The translations under genes were made by a program, and so were the position numbers. Of a DNA stretch of 55,111 bases, positions 8,378 to 14,618 are shown piece by piece. The stretch comes from Frigididesulfovibrio sp031553235 (GTDB lineage Bacteria; Desulfobacterota; Desulfovibrionia; Desulfovibrionales; Desulfovibrionaceae): contig JAVBLS010000078.1 of assembly GCA_031553235.1 (NCBI GenBank), forward strand, positions 1 to 55,111. Reading direction: 5' to 3'. The notes below the pieces were generated by a model. That model did not search any database, was not told the origin of the DNA, and saw nothing but the letters and a program-made list of their open reading frames with translations. Within the stretch, counting starts at the first letter, position 1. Each line of letters starts with the position of its first letter.

Positions 8378-8806
8378 ATGCGATTCGCAGCCATCGTCCA
8401 TCTCGGGGACACAAAAGAATACGAGGCCGGCGCGCTGCCGAGCAGGAACGCGCTGGAGATCATGGGCAGGTTCAACGACGAACTGATTGCCGCCGGCGTT
8501 CTGCTGAGCGGCGAAGGGTTCCATGCGAGCGCCAAGGGAGCGCTGGTGCGTTTCGACGTCGACGGTCTGCCGGTTGTGGTTGGCGGGCCGTTCGAGGATA
8601 CGAAGAACCTGATCGGCGGCTACTGGATTTGGCGGGTGGATTCACAGGAAGAGGCCGTGGCCTGGGCCAAACGCTCGCCCATGGACCCCGGCGATTCCAT
8701 TGAATTGCGGCAACTCTTCGAGTCCGCCGATTTCGATGAAGAGATCGCGGTGGCAGAAAACGCCCGCAATGAACGGCTCAAAAAATTGCAGGGGACTGCG
8801 GGCTGA
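8378..8806 (+). CDS. YCII-domain protein
   Basis: This 142-residue protein belongs to the YCII-related family, small ferredoxin-like fold proteins of unclear biochemical role, sometimes linked to sigma-factor (ECF41-like) loci. It shows the family course: MRFAAIVHLGDTKEYEAG, NDELIAAGVLLSGEGFHAS, VVVGGPFEDTKNLIGGYWIW and EAVAWAKRSPMDPGDSIELR. The ATG at 8378 is well marked by AAAGGAG. The in-frame extension upstream to 7970 is not conserved. No sigma factor or partner gene is adjacent. The 16-base sequence ending the gene (8788-8803) is repeated 31 bases further on. Confidence 0.8.
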   Translation: MRFAAIVHLGDTKEYEAGALPSRNALEIMGRFNDELIAAGVLLSGEGFHASAKGALVRFDVDGLPVVVGGPFEDTKNLIGGYWIWRVDSQEEAVAWAKRSPMDPGDSIELRQLFESADFDEEIAVAENARNERLKKLQGTAG

Positions 8807-8849
8807 GGCGCGCTTCCGCTTAAATCGACTCCGGCAGGGGACTGCGGGC
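8788..8849. repeat. 16-bp direct repeat at the end of the YCII gene
   Basis: GCAGGGGACTGCGGGC occurs at 8788-8803, covering the last codons of the YCII gene, and again at 8834-8849. The 30 bases between carry nothing recognisable. It may be a small local duplication. Confidence 0.5.
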
Positions 8850-8882
8850 CGCGGGCGCCCGTCTACGGGCCTGCAAGCGGGA

Positions 8883-10034
8883 TCAGGCCAGGTGCAGGAT
8901 CACCGCATAGGCCCCAAACAACACCCTGACCGGGTCGCCTTCGCTGAGGCCCAGGCGCTTGAAGCCCTCGCTGCTCAGGACGGCGCAGAGTTCCGTGCCG
9001 TCGGGCAGGCGCACGGCGCATTCGCTGTTGATTGCCCCGGCAACGACCCGGGCGATGAGGCCCTCGCGTTGGTTTTCGGCGCTGCTGCAGCCGGGCCGGT
9101 CGCAGCGCTCCAGGGTCAGCCAGGGCGATTTGATCTCGGCCGTGACCAGCCTGCCGGGTTTCAGCCCCATGCGTGCGCTGCTGGTGTTGGTGATCAGGGC
9201 GGCCACCGTGTCACCGTCGGCCGTGCCCAGTTCCACCAGGGTCTGCACGTCGTCCCGGGCCAGATGGAGCACCTTGCCGAAAAAGCTGTTGCGGGCGCTG
9301 GTTCGGCAGCCGGATTCCCGCTCCATATACATGCGGGTGACTTCCTGCATGTCCTCGGCCGAGAAAGCGATGCGCGAGGCGGTCAGATTGGGGGAAGAAT
9401 GCCCCAGCAGGCGCTGCACGGCGGGCAGGGGCATGTTGTTGCGCAGCAACTCGACGGCCCTGGCCTTGCGCAGCATTTCCGGGCCGCCCCGGGTTTTCTC
9501 AAAGCCGCATTCCTTGGCGCGTTCGTAAAACTTTTTGCGCACATAGGCCGGGTCCACGGCAAAGACCTCGTCCGAGTCGGCCGGCCCGCTCGGCCGCGTC
9601 TGCGCTACGTTGCCCGCGTTTGTGTCCGCTCCCGGCCGCGCCGGGGACATGGCGCCGGCGTCCGTGTCCGTAGGCCGCGTCGGCGACACGGCATCCGCCC
9701 CGGCTCGCGCGGGCAGCAAGGTTGCGAACTCCTGGGCCAGACTCTGCGAAACCGCCACCCGGCGGGACTGCCCGTTGTCGGTCGAGCGAAAGGTCACGCT
9801 CTGCCCGGCCGGGTCGAGGTCGGTCGCGGGCCGCAGGCCGAGGACCTCGCTCAGCTTGGCGCCGGTGTAGCGAATAATCAGGAAAATTAGCAGGATGCGC
9901 CGGCGGGAGGCTGTTCTCCGCGTGGAACCCGGCTCGTTTGCCCAGGCCCGGAAGCACTGCTCCAGGCGCTCCAACTGGATGGGGTCGAGCATGTCCCCGT
10001 CCTGCATTTCCGCAATGATCCGATCCTGGTTCAT
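8883..10034 (-). CDS. tunR: TunR-type tungstate/molybdate-responsive regulator
   Basis: This 383-residue protein joins a tyrosine-recombinase-like domain to two TOBE (Mop-type) oxyanion-binding domains, the architecture described for TunR regulators of sulfate reducers. Residues 45-65 and 185-225 correspond to recombinase boxes (RYTGAKLSEVLGL; MLRKARAVELL; LLGHSSPNL), but the usual catalytic Arg of box I is Lys and the usual LRH reads LRK, so strand cleavage is unlikely. TOBE domains lie at about 248-310 and 320-383. Residues about 108-156 form a Pro/Ala/Asp-rich linker with loosely repeated SPTRP/SPARP units. The ATG at 10034 has TGAGGGT before it. The gene is divergent from a TauE-type transporter, the published target type of one TunR group (repressors of TSUP transporters). 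Confidence 0.82.
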   Translation of the reverse strand: MNQDRIIAEMQDGDMLDPIQLERLEQCFRAWANEPGSTRRTASRRRILLIFLIIRYTGAKLSEVLGLRPATDLDPAGQSVTFRSTDNGQSRRVAVSQSLAQEFATLLPARAGADAVSPTRPTDTDAGAMSPARPGADTNAGNVAQTRPSGPADSDEVFAVDPAYVRKKFYERAKECGFEKTRGGPEMLRKARAVELLRNNMPLPAVQRLLGHSSPNLTASRIAFSAEDMQEVTRMYMERESGCRTSARNSFFGKVLHLARDDVQTLVELGTADGDTVAALITNTSSARMGLKPGRLVTAEIKSPWLTLERCDRPGCSSAENQREGLIARVVAGAINSECAVRLPDGTELCAVLSSEGFKRLGLSEGDPVRVLFGAYAVILHLA

Positions 10035-10132
10035 GCCGGCCACCCTCAGAGCAATTTTACCTGTTCATCCGTCGCCGTGCGCCGGCCATGCCTTTGCGCC
10101 GCACGGCCGCATCTTTATCGTGCGTTGGACGA

Positions 10133-10161
10133 ACCATAGCTCATAAGCACGATTTTATCAA
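10133..10161 (-). promoter_or_regulatory. Predicted tunR promoter
   Basis: On the minus strand TTGATA (10161-10156) is followed after 17 bases by TATGGT (10138-10133), a good sigma-70 pair about 100 bases upstream of the tunR start. The -35 lies inside the palindrome at 10146-10171, which suggests autoregulation. Confidence 0.55.
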
Positions 10162-10171
10162 GAAACGTGCT
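10146..10171. promoter_or_regulatory. Candidate TunR operator 1
   Basis: A 26-base interrupted palindrome has perfect arms AGCACG (10146-10151) and CGTGCT (10166-10171) separated by 14 bases. It covers the predicted tunR -35 and ends seven bases before the predicted tauE -35. Arm spacing and core (CACG...CGTG) match operator 2. TunR is reported to bind a motif of about 30 bp, which fits the size. Confidence 0.6.
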
Positions 10172-10178
10172 TTTTGCC

Positions 10179-10208
10179 TTGACGGCTTTTCCGGCCCCGG
10201 AGTATAAG
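10179..10208 (+). promoter_or_regulatory. Predicted tauE promoter
   Basis: TTGACG (10179-10184) and TATAAG (10203-10208) are separated by 18 bases and point towards the TauE-type gene. Operator 2 begins on the last base of the -10 and runs over the expected transcription start, the position expected for a repressor. Confidence 0.6.
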
Positions 10209-10233
10209 ACACGAAAATAGATGCAATCGTGTC
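10208..10233. promoter_or_regulatory. Candidate TunR operator 2
   Basis: A second 26-base palindrome has perfect arms GACACGA (10208-10214) and TCGTGTC (10227-10233) with a 12-base spacer. Its centre is 62 bases from that of operator 1, about six helical turns. A weaker third candidate, CGCACG (10100-10105) with CGTGCG (10119-10124), is one base shorter and lies in the tunR leader. Confidence 0.6.
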
Positions 10234-10254
10234 GTGCAGGCGTTGCCGACAGTG

Positions 10255-10385
10255 GAAGCAGATGAATATTGAAAATATTCATCTGCTTCGGTGGACGCGT
10301 AAGCGGACACCCGCTTGCGGACTCATTCAGAAGTCCGTCGGTGATATGGTTGTATGGACAATTTTAAAGTAAAATTGTTCTAGGG
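10255..10385 (+). repeat. Modular intergenic repeat, copy A (most complete)
   Basis: The copy is a series of short hairpins. The first has perfect 16-base arms GAAGCAGATGAATATT (10255-10270) and its complement (10274-10289) around a GAA loop. Then come AAGCGG...CCGCTT, a core GGACTCATTCAGAAGTCCG followed by TCGGTGATATGGTT, and a last hairpin ACAATTTTA/TAAAATTGT ending TCTAGGGAG. The terminal GGGAGG doubles as the ribosome binding site region of the TauE-type gene. Related copies are at 13064, 27948, 30727, 47820 and 52852. Confidence 0.75.
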
Positions 10386-10393
10386 AGGCGGTC

Positions 10394-11314
10394 ATGTATT
10401 TCCCGGTTTCCGGCATTGAGGTTTCCCCTCTGGTCCCGCCCCTGGTCGCGTTCGGCGTTTCTTTCTTTGCCTCCATGGGGGGCATCTCCGGGGCTTTCCT
10501 GCTGCTGCCCTTCCAGATGTCCGTGCTCGGCTACACCCGCCCCTCGGTCAGCGCCACCAACCAGTTCTTCAACGTCGTGGCCATCCCCGGCGGGGTTTAC
10601 CGCTACATCAAAGAACGGCGCATGGTCTGGCCGCTGACCCTGGTCGTGGCCGCGGGTACCCTGCCCGGTGTGTTCATCGGCGCCTTCGTGCGGGTGGTCT
10701 GGCTGCCCGACCCCAAACTGTTCAAGCTGTTCGTCGCTGTGGTCCTGCTCTATATCGGCGGCAGGCTGGTCCGCGATTTGTTGTTCAAGAGGCAGGCGGC
10801 AAAGCCCGGCAAGGTTCCGGAGCCCAAGGGCATCGTCAACGGTGCGCCCAGGCCGGCTTTCGTGGTGGAAGTGCGGGAATTCTCCCTGAAAAACATCGCC
10901 TACAGCTTTCAGGGCGAAACCTACCGCGCCCCGACCTTGGGCATTTTCGCCCTCAGCTTCATTGTGGGTATTGTCGGCGGTACCTACGGCATCGGCGGCG
11001 GGGCGATCATCGCGCCCTTCTTTGTCTCCTGGTTCCGCCTGCCGGTGCATACCATCAGCGGCGCCACGCTCATGGGCACCTTCCTGACCTCGGTGGCCGG
11101 GGTGCTCTTCTACATGGCCATTGCCCCGTTTTTTCCGCAGCAGTCGGTCTCGCCCGACTGGCTGCTCGGCCTGCTCTTCGGCCTCGGCGGCATCGCGGGC
11201 ATGTACCTGGGGGCGCGCTGCCAGAAGTTCGTGCCGGCCGGGTCGATCAAGTGGATGCTCGGCCTGGTCATTGTCGCCACGGCGCTGAAATATATCGTGG
11301 AATACTTCAGTTAG
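10394..11314 (+). CDS. TauE/SafE (TSUP) family membrane transporter
   Basis: This 306-residue protein has two halves of four membrane helices each, typical of the TSUP/TauE family of anion exporters (sulfite, organosulfonates). The first half carries the family pattern FFASMGGISGAFLLLPFQM and SATNQFFNVVAIPGG; the second half repeats it as GIVGGTYGIGGGAIIAPF and ISGATLMGTFLTS. The two are joined by a charged cytoplasmic loop (about residues 135-175). The ATG at 10394 follows TAGGGAGG. It is transcribed away from tunR with palindromes on its promoter, so it is probably repressed by TunR and concerned with tungstate, molybdate or sulfur-oxyanion balance (inference). Substrate specificity cannot be read from the sequence. 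Confidence 0.85.
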   Translation: MYFPVSGIEVSPLVPPLVAFGVSFFASMGGISGAFLLLPFQMSVLGYTRPSVSATNQFFNVVAIPGGVYRYIKERRMVWPLTLVVAAGTLPGVFIGAFVRVVWLPDPKLFKLFVAVVLLYIGGRLVRDLLFKRQAAKPGKVPEPKGIVNGAPRPAFVVEVREFSLKNIAYSFQGETYRAPTLGIFALSFIVGIVGGTYGIGGGAIIAPFFVSWFRLPVHTISGATLMGTFLTSVAGVLFYMAIAPFFPQQSVSPDWLLGLLFGLGGIAGMYLGARCQKFVPAGSIKWMLGLVIVATALKYIVEYFS

Positions 11315-11406
11315 AGCCTTTTCACTTTGGAAGTGTTCATCGGCTCCAGAAATCCTGTATTGCCCTATAAGAAAAGGCCGTCTCCACAGGATGCCTTTTT
11401 GTATGC

Positions 11407-11690
11407 GAAAACCTCCCGCTAGGCGGGAGGTTCTAAAAGGCTTTCAGCTATGAGTATGTAAGAAGAACTCCTTTTGATCCGTTAAAGAAGACTTGCGGCC
11501 GGTAACTGCAAGTCAAACAACTCAAAAGGAGGTCACGATGGGTGACACCAAAAGTTTAGCCCACACCAAGTGGAACTGCAAATAGCACATTGTCTTCGCA
11601 CCCAGATAGCGTAGGCAGGTTTTCTATGGTGAGAAGAAGCGGGCGGTAGGGGAAATTCTTCGTAAGCTGTGCGAATGGAAAGGCGTAGTT
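11407..11690 (+). mobile_element. IS200-type element remnant with leader hairpins
   Basis: The remnant begins near a hairpin AACCTCCCGC/GCGGGAGGTT (about 11405-11427), resembling the subterminal hairpin of IS200 left ends. It keeps the leader: ACTCCTTTTGA (11467-11477) pairs with TCAAAAGGAGG (11522-11532), which contains the Shine-Dalgarno sequence, and an inner stem GACTTGC/GCAAGTC lies at 11490-11514. IS200 elements are known to hide the tnpA ribosome binding site in such a stem. The coding part fades out near 11690, so the right side is lost. Confidence 0.65.
11538..11690 (+). pseudogene. IS200-type tnpA start, broken by two TAG codons
   Basis: From the ATG at 11538 the frame encodes the start of an IS200/IS605 TnpA (Y1 transposase): MGDTKSLAHTKWNCK, stop, HIVFAPR, stop, RRQVFYGEKKRAVGEILRKL. 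Both stops (11583-11585 and 11607-11609) are TAG where the family has Tyr (KYHIVF and PRYRR), a one-base change from TAC or TAT each time. After CEWKGV (about 11688) the family match is lost, so the catalytic histidines and tyrosine are absent. It is a dead fragment between tauE and lysA. Confidence 0.75.
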
Positions 11691-11748
11691 TGGCTGATGC
11701 CGGCCAACCATGGCCGCCCTTGCCGGCCGCGGGAAAAAATTGCACAAA

Positions 11749-11777
11749 AGGACGGGACGCCGCGGGCGTCCCGTCCT
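11749..11777 (+). promoter_or_regulatory. Strong GC hairpin in the lysA leader
   Basis: AGGACGGGACGCC (11749-11761), loop GCG, and GGCGTCCCGTCCT (11765-11777) form a perfect 13-bp stem 33 bases before the lysA start. No T-run follows on the plus strand, and on the minus strand it is followed by TTTTGTGCAATTTTTTC. It could be a leftover insertion-sequence end, a terminator for minus-strand transcription or a leader structure. Confidence 0.4.
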
Positions 11778-11809
11778 ACTTCGCACCTTCAAAGCATCGT
11801 CGAGGACCA

Positions 11810-13063
11810 ATGATCGTCACCCGCAATACCTACACCGACAAAATCGGCTTTTTCGGCCGTTATACCCCCGCCGAACTGGTCGCCTCCTACGGCAGCCCTT
11901 TGTATGTTTACAATGAAGCGATCTTGCGCCGTTCCTGCCGGGACATGCGCGACCTCGCCCGTCTGCCCGGCTTTACGGCTTCTTATTCCACCAAAGCCAA
12001 CGCCAACCCGCACCTGTTGCGGATCATCCGCGCGGAAGGCCTGAAGGTGGACGCCATGAGCCCCGGCGAATTGGCCGTCCTGCACCTGGCGGGTTTTACC
12101 CGCGAGGAAATCTGCTACGTTTGCAACAACGTTTCACGCGAAGAGTTGGAATTGGCCGGCCGGGAGGCCTCGCTGGTAAGCGTCGACTCGCTGGACCAAC
12201 TGGATGTCTTCGGTTCGGCGCATCCCGGCGCCCGGGTAATGGTCCGGATCAATCCCGGCATCGGCGCCGGGCACCACAAGAAAGTGATCACGGCCGGTCA
12301 CGACACCAAGTTCGGCATCCAGCCGGAGGAGTTCGGCGAGCTGCGGCGTATCGCCGCCCGGCACAAGCTGGCCCTGGTCGGCCTGAATCAGCACGTGGGT
12401 TCCCTGTTCATGGAGCCGGCCCCTTACCTGGAGGCGGTCGCCGTGCTTCTGGAACTGGCCGCGCACTTTGACGGCCTGGAAGTGCTTGATTTCGGCGGCG
12501 GGTTCGGCATTCCCTATCGCAAGTACGAGGGCCAGGATCGCCTGGATCTGGCCGGCCTCGGCCGGGCGCTGGAAGAATTGATCCTGCCCTGGGTGGAAAA
12601 GACCGGCTACAAGGGCTGCTTTGTCACCGAGCCGGGGCGCTATGTGGTTGCCGAGAGCGGCCTGGTGCTCGGCACGGTGCAGGCGGCCAAGCATAACGGC
12701 GAGACCCGCTACGTGGGCACCGATTTGGGCTTCACCATCCTGGCCCGGCCCATGCTTTACGACGCCTTTCACGACCTGGAGGTCTACCCGGCCGACGCCG
12801 CGCCGCGCAAGGTCCTGCTTCAGACCGTGGTGGGCAACATTTGCGAGTCCGGCGATGTGCTGGCCAAAGATCGGGTGCTGCCGGAGTGCCGGCGCGGCGA
12901 CCTGGTGGCGGCCCTGGATGCCGGAGCCTACGGCCACGCCATGAGTTCCAACTACAACCAGCGCCTGCGCCCGGCCGAAGTGCTGATCCAAGAGGACGGC
13001 TCGGTCCGGCTGATCCGCAGGCGCGACGAACAGGCGGACTTGCTGCGGGTGTACCCGAAATAA
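11810..13063 (+). CDS. lysA: Diaminopimelate decarboxylase
   Basis: This 417-residue PLP enzyme removes CO2 from meso-diaminopimelate to give L-lysine, the last step of lysine synthesis. The PLP lysine is Lys62 in SYSTKANANPHLL. QHVGSLF (about 198-204) and the glycine-rich FGGGFGIPY (about 227-235) hold the cofactor phosphate. The C-terminal barrel has NICESGDVLAKDR with the catalytic Cys and Glu, and GAYGHAMSSNYN, also typical. The ATG at 11810 follows GAGG; the earlier in-frame codons overlap the hairpin and insertion-sequence debris. The gene is monocistronic in appearance. A fragment of the intergenic repeat follows its stop. Confidence 0.92.
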   Translation: MIVTRNTYTDKIGFFGRYTPAELVASYGSPLYVYNEAILRRSCRDMRDLARLPGFTASYSTKANANPHLLRIIRAEGLKVDAMSPGELAVLHLAGFTREEICYVCNNVSREELELAGREASLVSVDSLDQLDVFGSAHPGARVMVRINPGIGAGHHKKVITAGHDTKFGIQPEEFGELRRIAARHKLALVGLNQHVGSLFMEPAPYLEAVAVLLELAAHFDGLEVLDFGGGFGIPYRKYEGQDRLDLAGLGRALEELILPWVEKTGYKGCFVTEPGRYVVAESGLVLGTVQAAKHNGETRYVGTDLGFTILARPMLYDAFHDLEVYPADAAPRKVLLQTVVGNICESGDVLAKDRVLPECRRGDLVAALDAGAYGHAMSSNYNQRLRPAEVLIQEDGSVRLIRRRDEQADLLRVYPK

Positions 13064-13110
13064 GCGGACGTCCGCTCGCAGGCTTGCGCAGAAGGCCGTC
13101 GGTGCCGGTG
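13064..13110 (+). repeat. Modular intergenic repeat, copy B (degenerate)
   Basis: Directly after the lysA stop, AGCGGACGTCCGCT is a perfect 14-base palindrome followed by CGCAGGCTTGCGCAGAAGG and CCGTCGGTGCCGGTGG. This follows the order of the core in the other copies (GCAAGCGGAC, GCGGGCTCGTTCAGAA, GTCCGTCGGCAATATGG). The outer hairpins are missing or worn. Confidence 0.5.
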
Positions 13111-13142
13111 GCTTCAGAACAGTTTCAGTGAAGGAGGCCGAT

Positions 13143-13652
13143 ATGGCGCGCATTCAAATCATCGTGGGTGATATCACCAAAGAACAGGTGGATGCCGTGG
13201 TCAATGCTGCCAACAGCAGTCTGCTCGGCGGCGGCGGGGTGGACGGGGCCATCCATCGGGCCGCCGGGCCGGAACTTCTGGAAGCCTGCCGACCCCTGAA
13301 CGGCTGCCCCACCGGCGAGGCCAAAACCACGCCGGGCTTCAAGCTGCCGGCCCGTTTCATCATCCACACCGTGGGCCCGGTCTGGCACGGCGGCATCAAG
13401 GGCGAGCCGGAGTTGCTGGCTTCGGCCTACCGCAACTCCCTGGCCGAAGCCGTGCATGCGGGCGCCAAAACAGTGGCTTTTCCGGCCATTTCCACCGGTG
13501 TCTACGGCTACCCCAAAGAGGCCGCCGCGGCTGTGGCCGTAGACACGGTAAAGAATTTCCTGGCAACACACCCGGAAATTGCGGAAGTTCGTTTTGTCTG
13601 CTTCTCGGAAGATTCCGCCGCGGCCCACCGTAAGGCCTTGGCCGGCAAATAA
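13143..13652 (+). CDS. Macrodomain protein (O-acetyl-ADP-ribose deacetylase type)
   Basis: This 169-residue protein is a single MacroD/YmdB-type macrodomain, which binds ADP-ribose and removes acetyl or ADP-ribosyl groups. The visible signature is VDAVVNAANSSLLGGGGVDGAIHRAAG (residues about 17-43, given here as NAANSSLLGGGGVDGAIHRA), with the active-site Asn and Asp, then GEAKTTPGFKLPARFIIHTV, and FPAISTGVYGYP for the phosphate-binding loop. The ATG at 13143 has GAAGGAGG upstream. A good terminator follows, so it ends its transcript. No ADP-ribosyltransferase partner is adjacent. Confidence 0.9.
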   Translation: MARIQIIVGDITKEQVDAVVNAANSSLLGGGGVDGAIHRAAGPELLEACRPLNGCPTGEAKTTPGFKLPARFIIHTVGPVWHGGIKGEPELLASAYRNSLAEAVHAGAKTVAFPAISTGVYGYPKEAAAAVAVDTVKNFLATHPEIAEVRFVCFSEDSAAAHRKALAGK

Positions 13653-13681
13653 CCGCCTGTTTTTGGGCCCGCCGAACGGAT

Positions 13682-13725
13682 GCTCCGGGTTCCCGCCTTT
13701 GTGGAAACCCGGAGCCTTTTGATTT
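13682..13725 (+). terminator. Rho-independent terminator after the macrodomain gene
   Basis: GCTCCGGGTT (13682-13691) pairs with AACCCGGAGC (13706-13715), then CTTTTGATTT. It lies 30 bases past the stop codon. Confidence 0.7.
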
Positions 13726-13793
13726 GTGCGGCGCGGGTAGTCCTTGGCCGACGCAAAAAGGCCGTTTGACGCAGCATGTGCCCGTGAATACCC

Positions 13794-14246
13794 TTATTCT
13801 CTGGCCCAGGCCATGGTCACCCGGGGCAAGGCAACAAACCCATGGCGCTCATACAGCTTGCGGGCCGAAGCATTGGCGTCGGTCACTTCCAGAAGAACGC
13901 ACGGGTAGCCCTGATCCACGGCCCAGTTCTTGAGCATCTCCAAAACATTGCCGCCCAGGCCTCGGCTGCGCCGCTCGTGCACAATGAACAACTCGTCCAG
14001 CAGCAGGGTCATTCCGCCGAATTCATTGGAAAAATATGGGCACAGCAGGGCATAGCCAAGGGTTTGTCCGCTCTGCCGAATGAACAGCGGCCGCGTTGCC
14101 GCCGGAGCCAGAGAGAGGATCTTGGCGGCCTTGGCCCGAGCCTCCCGGTCGGACAGCCCAGGCATGGCCGGCTCTTCGGCGTAAAAACCGCGCACCAGTT
14201 CGGCCAGTTCCGCCAAGTTCGCATCGGTCGCATCGACAAAGTGCAT
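13794..14246 (-). CDS. GNAT-family N-acetyltransferase
   Basis: This 150-residue protein has the GNAT fold: an acetyl-CoA-dependent acetyltransferase of unknown acceptor. LLLDELFIVHERRSRGLGGNVLEML (residues about 80-104) contains motif A, with RSRGLGG as the Q/R-x-x-G-x-G/A pyrophosphate loop. ASARKLYERHGFVAL near the end is the motif B segment common to the family. The ATG at 14246 is chosen for its AGAGGAGC; the longer frame to 14300 would run into the terminator hairpin. It lies downstream of tRNA-Arg on the same strand, separated by a terminator-like hairpin. Confidence 0.82.
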   Translation of the reverse strand: MHFVDATDANLAELAELVRGFYAEEPAMPGLSDREARAKAAKILSLAPAATRPLFIRQSGQTLGYALLCPYFSNEFGGMTLLLDELFIVHERRSRGLGGNVLEMLKNWAVDQGYPCVLLEVTDANASARKLYERHGFVALPRVTMAWARE

Positions 14247-14285
14247 ATATGCTCCTCTGGAAGGTGGCATGCGCCCCCAGTTGAA

Positions 14286-14307
14286 ACGGCCGGTATGCAC
14301 CGGCCGT
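14286..14307 (-). terminator. Terminator-like hairpin after tRNA-Arg
   Basis: ACGGCCGGT and ACCGGCCGT form a perfect 9-bp stem with a 4-base loop, 11 bases after the tRNA 3' end. It is flanked by an A-run on the tRNA side and TTTC on the far side. The T-run is stronger on the plus strand, so it may work in both directions. Confidence 0.55.
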
Positions 14308-14318
14308 GTTTTTTCTCT

Positions 14319-14395
14319 TGGCGCGCCGGGTAGGAATCGAACCCACGACCGACTGCTTAGAAGGCAGTTGCTCTATCCGACTGAGCTACCGGCGC
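14319..14395 (-). tRNA. tRNA-Arg (anticodon TCT)
   Basis: The minus strand folds into a full cloverleaf. The acceptor stem is GCGCCGG (14395-14389) with CCGGCGC (14329-14323), followed by discriminator G and an encoded CCA (14321-14319). The D-arm region reads GCTCAGTCGGATAGAGC, the anticodon loop is CTTCTAA within CTGCC/GGCAG-type pairing, and the T-arm contains GGTTCGATTCC. The anticodon TCT reads AGA/AGG arginine codons. No integrase or attachment-site duplication is seen around it. Confidence 0.93.
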
Positions 14396-14618
14396 GCATC
14401 GTTTATCGAGTTGTCGCGCATTTTCATATCGGTCCCTATTTCCATAGGCACCCTTGGCGTGAAACCCTCAACCAGGCTCCGTTCATAGGAGAAATCCGTT
14501 CGCACGTCAACGTGGCGGTCCGGGGAGCGGTGTACCATAGCCCAAGTTCCACCGCGCCCTGCCGGCGTGCTGTTCTTGCCTACTGGATCTTTGGGGCTGT
14601 GCGCGATACACTGCGGCC

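Noticed and set aside
8883..10034. Phage or transposon integrase
   Set aside because: Key recombinase residues are replaced and two TOBE domains follow, so a regulator of the TunR type is the better reading. No attachment sites or phage genes are near.
14319..14395. tRNA-Arg as an integration site for a genomic island
   Set aside because: There is no duplicated tRNA end nearby and no integrase gene beside it.
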